Shown here piece after piece: positions 57,861-64,000 of a stretch of 64,000 nt of DNA. Source of the stretch: Megascapheus bottae (taxonomy: Eukaryota; Chordata; Mammalia; Rodentia; Geomyidae). A program made the position numbers and the translations under genes. The DNA lies in assembly GCA_024803745.1 (NCBI GenBank), contig JANJXV010000024.1, forward strand, positions 18,609,927 through 18,673,926, in the 5' to 3' direction. The notes under the pieces are model-generated. The model searched no databases. It was not told where the DNA came from and saw only the letters and a list, made by a program, of their open reading frames with translations. Within the stretch, counting starts at the first letter, position 1, and every line of letters starts with the position of its first letter.

Positions 57861-59009
57861 ATGTACAAATACCACATCTTGTTGATCCACTCATCAACTG
57901 AGGGACATCTAGGTTGGTTCCATATCTTTGCTGTGGTGAATAGTGCTGCAAAGAACATTGTTGTGCTGGTGGATTTAGTATGTCCTTGTTTCTGGATGGT
58001 TGGGTAAATGCCAAGTAGTGGAATTGCTGGGTCATAGGGGAGCTTTATGTTTAGTCTTTCGAGGAACTGCCATACTGCTTTCCATAGTGGTTGAACGAGT
58101 TTGCACTCCCACCAACAGTGTAGTAGTGATCCCTCCTGGCCACATCCTCTCCAGCATCTGTTGTTATTAGTTTTCTTGATCCTGGCCATTCTAACTGGAG
58201 TGAGGTGGAATCTTAGAGTTATTTTGATTTGCATTTCTTTTATGACCAGAGATGTTGAGCATTTCTTCATGTGTCTATAGACCATTTTTCTTTCTTCTTC
58301 AGAGAAGACTCTCTTTAAGTCTTTGGCCCATCTTTTAATGGGATGGTTGTTACTTTGGAGATTAGTTTTGGACTGATTCAATTTTTTGAGCTGTTGATAT
58401 ATTTTAGATATGATGCCTTTGTCTGTTGTATGGTTGGTGAAGATCTTCTCCCACTCTGTAGGCTTCCTAATTAGTTTACTAGCTATGTCCTTTGCCATAC
58501 AAAAGCTCTGCAGTTTAATGCAGTCCCACTTATCCAGCCTTTCTCTGATTTGTTGTGATTCTTGGTCCTTATTAAGAAAGTTTCGACCTGTGCCAAGGAG
58601 GTCTAATGTATCTCCTATTCCTTCTTGTAAAGTTTTCAGAGTGTTGGCTTTTACCTCCAGGTCTTTGATCCATTTGGAGTTAATTCTAGTACAGGGTGAC
58701 AAAGAAGGATCTAACTTTAGTTTTCTGCAGGTGCTTAACCAGTTCTGCCAGCACCACTTGTTGAAGAGGCTTTCTTCCATTCTATTTTTTTGACTCCCTT
58801 GTCAAAGATTAGGTGGCCATAGGTCTGTGGTTTAATATCTGAGTCTTCAGTTCTATTCCATTGGTCTTCAGGCCTGTTCTTGTGCCAGTACCAAGCTGTT
58901 TTGATAATTATAGCTCTGTAATAGAGTCTAAAGTTTGGTATTGAAATTCCTCCTGCGCTGTTCTTTCAGCTAAGAAGTGTTTTTGCTATACAGGTTTTCA
59001 TTAGTACAC
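57861..59009 (-). pseudogene. Inverted fragment of L1 ORF2 (C-terminal part)
   Basis: Encodes, on the minus strand, the region after the reverse transcriptase: [19 protein letters not shown] and [15 protein letters not shown] motifs, then [11 protein letters not shown] and the Cys-rich CWRGCG...LLHCWWECK motif of L1 ORF2. The frame is interrupted near 58790-58860 and by a stop near 58965 but is otherwise open, suggesting a recent copy. Confidence 0.93.
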
Positions 59010-59568
59010 AATGGAATTCTATGCTGCTGTCAGAAAGAATGACATTGCCCCATTTGTTAGGAAATGGAAAGACTTAGAAAAGATCATATTAAGTGAAGTA
59101 AGCCAGACTCAAAGGAACTTAGGCTCAATGGTTTCCCTCATTTGTCATAATCAGTAGAAACCTTGGGCTCTACTAGCAGAGATTTACAATAGAGCAAAAC
59201 CTTGATACAAAAGGCCATATAGTAGGACGCTGAATGAAAGGATCTCTAGGATATAGAAACATAAGCCATATAATGAATGATTGTTGTTCTTAAGGTACTA
59301 TGTTATCTCTCATCTCTTTTGCTGTCCCTTGGTTATCTCATATTGTTACAGTATCTCACTTTGTTACTTGATATATCAGATATATTTGTATTTGGTTATT
59401 TGAAATTGGATAGGGAATGGGGGAAAACAAGATGAGGGGTAGGGGTGGGGAGAGGGAAATGGGGACCAAGACATGTGAAAGGGTATCAATGTATGGGAAT
59501 TAATGCACCATCTATCTGGCAAATATCATGTAACCCTTCTATTAATTAAAATACATGAAAAATGGAAA
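59010..59568 (+). mobile_element. 3' end of L1: ORF2 C-terminus, 3' UTR and A-rich tail
   Basis: Starts gtacacaatggaattctatg, the continuation of the inverted part; ORF2 stop at 59155-59157. The 3' UTR has a G-rich purine stretch at about 59404-59465, as is usual for mammalian L1, and ends in an imperfect A-rich tail. Confidence 0.92.
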
Positions 59569-59728
59569 AAAACATTCAAATTAAAAAGAAATGTTAATAC
59601 ATGATGATTCTGCCAGACATTAGTCATGTTTAAAAGTTTTCTTTATAGAAAGTAAGGAGGAAACTGAGGAAGCTAAAAACCAATCATTATTGTACACAAA
59701 ACTAAACAATTGCTTCATATCATATAAT

Positions 59729-59924
59729 CTTTTTTTTTCCCAGTCCTGGGCTGTGGGCTCAGGACCTGAGCACTGTCCTTAGACTTTCTCAAGGCTAGCA
59801 CTCTACCACTTGAGCCTCAGCACCACTTCCAGCTTTTTTCTACGTATATGGTACTGAGGAATCGAACCTGGGTCTTTGTGCATGCTAGGCAAGCACTCTA
59901 CCACTAGGCCAAACTCCTGGCCCC
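59729..59924 (-). mobile_element. IDL-Geo-like SINE
   Basis: Complete head and right half on the minus strand (ggccaggagtttggcctagt at the high-coordinate end), T-run at the low end as the complement of the A tail. No clear TSD found. Confidence 0.93.
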
Positions 59925-60987
59925 TATCTTTTACTTAATAATTACCTCTCATGTATGCCTCTATGATGCAAAAACAACAGTATGCTATCAGAGTTCCTTT
60001 TAGGCTTAAATTGAATTTATTCTACCATTGCTGCTTAAATAGAGTTTGAACAAAGTAAACCCTCCATAAATGTTGAGTGAAATGAAATTCTAAACCGTAT
60101 TTCTTTTGCTAAGTAAAGCTTGTGGTTATGACCATTTAGGAATGGTGGCGCCATCACCAGCCTTAAAAGGGACAATGACCATAGCATTTCTGCTATATCT
60201 GATTCCTTATTTCCCAAATACTTTATATTTTTGCACCCTTTTCTTTTGATCATTATTTATATCTCCTAAACTATTAGGATAAAACTTGATTTGTCACATT
60301 CCCCTCCCTCTTAGCGATTATTCGTATCTTCTAAACCACCGTACTGAAATTAGATGATTTTACACGTTGTCTTCTAAATTGCTGAGCTGAATGTTAGATC
60401 GCAGAGATCCTTACATTGAAATGGGGATTCTTTGGTGCTGATAGCAAAGCAATGCTCCACATACTATCACATCTTTTTTATTGCTCATCAATAATTTCTG
60501 AATTATTCATATACTGTTTTCAAGTACTGGGTAAGGAAAAGGCAGTGGGTGTTAAAATATCAGTGACACATTATTTCAGTATTGTTAGTAGAAATATATA
60601 CACAATTGCTCAGCTTATTTTCAAACATCCAGTTCATTAAAAACATCATTCAACGAATGCTAGGAATCACAGCCCAAGCCATAAGATTATGACTAAGAAA
60701 ACTGACTTCTAGAATCAACTTAATAAAAACAATTCAATGGGCATTCCTTGAAAACCTATCTTGTGGTAGACACTCTAATGTGGTAAGATCAATGACCAGT
60801 AATATATACTCTTGAGGGACTTAACCAACTCATAAAAAAGAAGAAGAGGTGGGATTTGAACCTAAGGTCAAACTAATTCTATAGTGAATATTCTTTCATT
60901 ATATTGAGTAATCTATTTTAAAAATCTCTGAATTAAGAAAATTAAGTGAGTAGTCACTCTAAGTTTCACCTTCAAAATGTCCACTTA

Positions 60988-61162
60988 GCAGGCTGAGCGT
61001 TTGACCTAGTGATACACAAAGACCCGGGTTCAATTCCCTGGTATCACATACATAGAAAAAGCCAGAAGTGGTGCTGTGGCTCAAGTGGTAGAGCACTAGC
61101 CTTGAACAAAAGAGCTCAGGGACAGCGCCCAGATCCTGAGTTCAGGCCCAGACCAACAGTAA
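60988..61162 (+). mobile_element. IDL-Geo-like SINE, head partly deleted
   Basis: Head shows ggttcaattccctggt, but the usual gcttgcctagcatgc part is shortened; the right half is complete with agagctcagggacagcgccc. Confidence 0.88.
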
Positions 61163-62022
61163 ACGAGATGCCCAACCAGAGTGGCAGAGATAAGAGGACT
61201 CAGGTATGCAACAAGTCCAGTGGGATACAGAGAGGCCAGGAGGAAGGTTCAGTGAAAGAGAGAAGGAAAAGTTAATCAATGAGAGGAACACTGGGAAAGA
61301 AGACAAGAGAACACAGCACATCAAGAATGGAACCTCTAAGCTCTGCATATTTCTGAGAGACTGAATAGGGAAAAGAACAGTGAAACATTGCAATAGGTTT
61401 GCTGCAAGGGAATTCACCAGGAGCAGTGAAAAAAGCGACTTTGGCAATGGACACAGCAGAAACCAGACCAGGTTAAAAATGACTAGAAATGACATGCTGA
61501 AGGTAATCTAGACAGATGACACTTTTTGAAAGCTTATCAGTGAACACAAAACTGAGATTCAGCACAACACAGAAGAAACCATTAGAACACATGCTGGTGG
61601 AATGACGTAGACATGGAAGGGGTATTAAAATATGGAAGAGCCAGGTGCCAGGATTCACACCTATCATCATAGCTACTTAGTCTGGTACTTGTTTAGATCC
61701 TGGGTCATATTTCTCTGTAGTATGTGATTGTAGCCAGCCTCGCCTCCCACCTCTGCTGAACTGATAGCTCCCTGAAGGCTGCATTGAGTGCCTGCCTCTT
61801 CCAGGAAGCACTTTCTTTGACTCCTTCTTCCCTTTCCTCTTATTGACTCCCTGGGAACTCTTGAAAGGATACATTAGCTGGGAAGATTTCCAAGGGCTGA
61901 ATCTAAAAGGATAATGTGTATTCATGAGAAAGTGGTGTGGGGAGTGGGGGAAAGAACTGATGATCTAGTTCACTGAATCCATGGGACCCAACATGGCTTC
62001 TGACACAAGCCAAAATACTCAC

Positions 62023-62079
62023 TTCTCTGGGTGACCTTGATCCTCCTTCTCGAAATGTTGGTTTACATCTGAAATTAAT
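62023..62079 (-). CDS. DGKI: DGKI exon: end of C1 domain 1 and linker
   Basis: 57-bp exon, 19 codons, phase 0 at both ends, reading INFRCKPTFREGGSRSPRE. The Cys in FRC is the last zinc ligand of C1 domain 1. The GGSRSPRE stretch is a short basic linker to the second C1 domain. Acceptor AATAATAG has a weak, A-rich pyrimidine tract; donor is GAA/GTGAGT. The exon is separated from the previous one by a 1.4-kb intron. Small size plus a poor upstream tract make it a plausible candidate for regulated inclusion (inference); skipping it would keep the frame but remove a zinc ligand. Confidence 0.97.
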
Positions 62080-63490
62080 CTATTATTTGAAAAAGAGAAA
62101 GAAAATATATTTGTATATTAGGGAAAACAATCAGACTTGATTGAATTACTTGTAAAAATAGATATAGAGATGATATAAACAATCCCCCCAAACAATAAAG
62201 ACCTGCATTTAATGTATTCTGAATCTTGTATTATCACATTAAATAATTCACAAAGAGATCAAATGTTTTTATCCCTTCAATCCATATTCCCTCATTCTTA
62301 ATGATGAAACCAAAGACACTTTAAGCAATAATTAGTCTACTACAAATTGAGAAACAGACACAGGAAAGAATCAAATAATACATAATATGCTTATATGTAT
62401 ACACATGTATATGTATATGTATACATATATATGTGTGTATATATATATTGCAGGTAAAACCATCAAGTTGGGTTTGATATTTTTAAGAAGAATACAAAAA
62501 TGTGAGACAGTGTGAATGTTCTTATGGCTATTCAAACACAGAGACAAATTAATCTGTGCAAAAGAACTCAGTACTGCCTTTCTTCTAGTTGTTATATTTA
62601 TATTTTCTTCAGCTGTTGGACAAAGTGCAGGGACAATTGGAAGGAAGGAACAAGTAAAGAAGGGCTGTGAAGGAAAAGAAATAGTAAGACAAAAGTTATA
62701 AGGTATCAGTTAACAACTAGTCATGAGTGAACATCCTATTTCACTGCACCTGTGCTCAGAGCCTCAAAGACAGAAAAGATATTCAAGGAGCCACGCAACG
62801 AAATGGAATGAAACAGGAAACAACTGCTACTGGGCTTTCCCTTCTTCCAACAGACAGACATATGGACAATGCAGAATCCATTCGTGGATTGGAGGGACTC
62901 TCTCAGGCAGCCCCAGACGGTGCTATCTTAGCATGATCAGCACCCACAAGGCCCGAAGAAGAGACTGAGGTTGGCTCCAGGTGCAACTATATGGCTACTT
63001 TAGAAGTGACCTCACCAAACTATAATATCATAGCAATTGTTTCCTTAAAGCAATCATCTGGTGGAAGAGAGGAGAACATATAGGAGGAAAATGAAAGTGT
63101 TTGCTTCTAATTTTATCATCCTTTTCCTCCAGGATTCACCACAAAATAATTCCAAGTCTTCAGGAGATTGAATGATTCTTAAATATTTTCTTTTGCTTAT
63201 TAACCTGGTATGTTTTACTCTTTTGTTTGTTTTTGTTTTTGTCTTGTTTGTATTGGTTTGTTGTTGCTCCGTTTTTTTTGCCACAGAAAGAGCCCTTACT
63301 GTAAACAAAGGGAAGAAATACATCTTGTTCTTGAGGTGGAATCTTCAGACTAAGTTGTGGTCCTTCAAATATTAGGGTTTTTGTTTGTTTAAGTAATGTT
63401 TTCAGTAGTTGCAAAGAGAAATTGGCATCTGGGCTCTCTAGACCAAACATTTGCAATGCAACAAAATGGCAGTAGGTGGCACTGTCTTAC
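62080..63490 (-). other. DGKI intron, 1.4 kb
   Basis: Contains a TA/TG-type simple repeat at 62396-62449 and a T-rich run near 63215-63280. No dispersed repeat or coding signal recognised. Confidence 0.8.
62396..62450 (+). repeat. Alternating TA/TG simple repeat
   Basis: tatacacatgtatatgtata tgtatac-type alternation. Confidence 0.9.
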
Positions 63491-63565
63491 CTTTTCTAGC
63501 TGCTCAATGCAGGCGGTGTGGACCACGATTTTACAGACCGCACACTTCCTCCTGAGAGCGGATTT
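63491..63565 (-). CDS. DGKI: DGKI exon: zinc-binding core of C1 domain 1
   Basis: 75-bp exon, 25 codons, phase 0 at both ends, beginning [19 protein letters not shown]. It supplies the CxxC pair (CAVC) and the HxxC (HTAC) of the first cysteine-rich C1 zinc finger. The preceding exon, which should supply the start of this C1 domain, is outside the window at higher coordinates. Acceptor: pyrimidine-rich tract then TTGTAG just above 63565. Donor: AAAAG/GTAAGA just below 63491. C1 fingers in DGKs are related to phorbol-ester receptors; in most DGKs they act in membrane targeting or substrate presentation rather than phorbol binding (family knowledge). Confidence 0.97.
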
Positions 63566-63804
63566 CTACAACATTCAAGTCAGAATACAGGAGAGAAATA
63601 TTAACAGTCTGTCCTCAAGAGTCCCCTGATATGCAACAGCATATATGTAAACAAAGCAAGTTTGCCCTTACGTATTACAAAGCAAGTTTAAAACTTCTAA
63701 AGATTCACTAACATGATAAACTCCATCAGTCTTGACTCGCTGAAGTTAACTCCACATTCTCATGACTTCTAGGGGCTGAGGTCATCTCTTCCAAGTACAA
63801 TAGC

Positions 63805-63920
63805 AATAACAGATGCTCTCATTGAATATATACTATAAGCCAGCTTTTTATTCTCTCATAGTCATTCTAAGCAGTATACCCTAACAATATAAACATTATT
63901 CTTCTCATTTTCAATCTTAG
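63805..63920 (+). mobile_element. MIR/L2-like ancient fragment
   Basis: cattgaatatatactataag ccagc, tctctcatagtcattctaag and acattattcttctcattttc follow the MIR 3' end order. Confidence 0.4.
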
Positions 63921-63934
63921 TTGGTTTTTTTGTC

Positions 63935-64000
63935 CTTTGTGCCAGTCCTAGGGCTTGGAACTCAGAGCTTGGATACTGTCCCTGAACCTTTTGACCCAAG
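63935..64000 (-). mobile_element. SINE cut by window edge
   Basis: T-run, then gtgccagtcctagggcttgg and ctgtccctgaacctttt: complement of a Geo-type right half. The left half lies outside. Confidence 0.75.

Larger units (their letters stand above)
57846..59582 (+). mobile_element. L1 insertion with 5' inversion (twin priming) and exact TSD
   Basis: A non-LTR retrotransposon. From about 57861 to 59009 the minus strand encodes the C-terminal part of L1 ORF2 protein ([19 protein letters not shown], then PSVDEWINKMWYLY at the left end), open for over 300 codons. From about 59010 the plus strand continues the same protein (TMEFYAAVRKNDI, ending HNQ-stop at 59155-59157), followed by a 3' UTR and an A-rich tail to 59568. 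The two parts meet at the same ORF2 position, so one L1 RNA was copied in two opposed pieces. A 14-bp direct repeat, aaaacattcaaatt, flanks it exactly (57846-57859 and 59569-59582), and the implied bottom-strand nick is TTTT/AA, the L1 endonuclease site. It is 5' truncated with no ORF1 and cannot move by itself. One TAG codon and a frame break lie near its inner end. Confidence 0.95.
54625..62022 (-). other. DGKI intron, 7.4 kb
   Basis: Contains a 290-bp GGAA-rich purine tract, composite SINEs at 55772 and 57623, a MIR-like fragment near 56515-56640, a (GT)n run, the twin-primed L1 insertion (57846-59582) and IDL-Geo-like SINEs at 59729 and 60988. 59930-60980 and 61170-62020 show nothing recognised. 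Confidence 0.8.
5529..63565 (-). other. DGKI: DGKI gene, central part, 12 coding exons with introns
   Basis: Minus-strand gene body for diacylglycerol kinase iota, a type IV DGK that converts diacylglycerol to phosphatidic acid. Twelve exons were joined by eye; every internal border is GT-AG and the frame is continuous for 345 codons. Iota is preferred over its close paralogue zeta because the accessory-domain linker reads [18 protein letters not shown], the iota version as I recall it, whereas zeta has a different, Ala/Gly-rich linker there. The first nine junctions other than the one between 22108-22190 and 20626-20686 are phase 0; the 83-bp and 61-bp exons share a phase-2 junction, and the last exon ends in phase 1. 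Introns range from 626 bp to about 11.6 kb. No promoter, start codon, stop codon or poly(A) site of the gene is in the window. Confidence 0.96.
63566..64000 (-). other. DGKI intron, partial, upstream of the first exon seen
   Basis: Contains a MIR-like fragment at about 63805-63920 and the first part of a minus-strand SINE running off the window edge from about 63935. No exon. Confidence 0.75.

Noticed and set aside
58410..58793. 127-codon plus-strand open frame
   Set aside because: Antisense shadow of the inverted L1 ORF2 fragment.
5529..63565. Assignment to DGKZ or DGKB instead of DGKI
   Set aside because: Zeta differs in the accessory linker and beta/gamma/alpha have EF hands and different C1 and accessory sequences; the [14 protein letters not shown] linker and [11 protein letters not shown] fit iota as recalled.

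Overview
The window is nuclear DNA of a rodent. Its only recognisable gene is the central part of DGKI (diacylglycerol kinase iota), transcribed from the minus strand, so transcript order runs from high to low coordinates. Twelve coding exons (1036 coding bases, 345 codons plus one base) were read by eye. All have GT-AG borders and one continuous reading frame. The gene continues beyond both edges: the exons for the N-terminus and the start of the first C1 domain lie above 64000, and those for the rest of the accessory domain, the ankyrin repeats and the C-terminal PDZ-binding tail lie below 1. The gene was recognised from known DGK protein families recalled from memory; no search was run.

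Layout in transcript order. Exons at 63491-63565 and 62023-62079 finish C1 domain 1. Exons at 54559-54624, 42907-42978 and 38482-38598 encode C1 domain 2. 30786-30860 encodes a Lys/Arg/Ser-rich MARCKS-like nuclear-localisation and phosphorylation segment. 30061-30159, 22108-22190, 20626-20686 and 10802-10915 encode the catalytic domain, including GGDGT and GTGND. 8818-8955 and 5529-5607 run into the accessory domain. The protein would phosphorylate diacylglycerol to phosphatidic acid and so dampen diacylglycerol signalling.

About 98 percent of the window is intron, rich in retroposons. The most abundant family has a tRNA-Ala-like head joined to an unrelated right half. This fits my memory of IDL-Geo, described only from geomyoid rodents (kangaroo rats, pocket mice, pocket gophers), so a geomyoid is the best guess at the organism. 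A second abundant family joins a 7SL/B1-like left half to the same right half. There are also old MIR-like fragments, plain B1 and ID-like copies, L1 3' ends and many microsatellites.

The best observations are: a recent L1 insertion with twin-priming inversion, an exact 14-bp target-site duplication and a TTTT/AA nick site (57846-59582); a perfect 15-bp tandem duplication that copies the 5' splice site of the 8818-8955 exon in frame; a CAGCAG tandem acceptor at the 30061-30159 exon; an L1-like insertion that may carry 3'-transduced sequence (35293-35648); a closely spaced inverted SINE pair that could form an RNA duplex (49515-49978); and an inverted repeat at 45791-46377. I found no evidence of a new multi-gene system, CRISPR array, RNA gene or second protein-coding gene.
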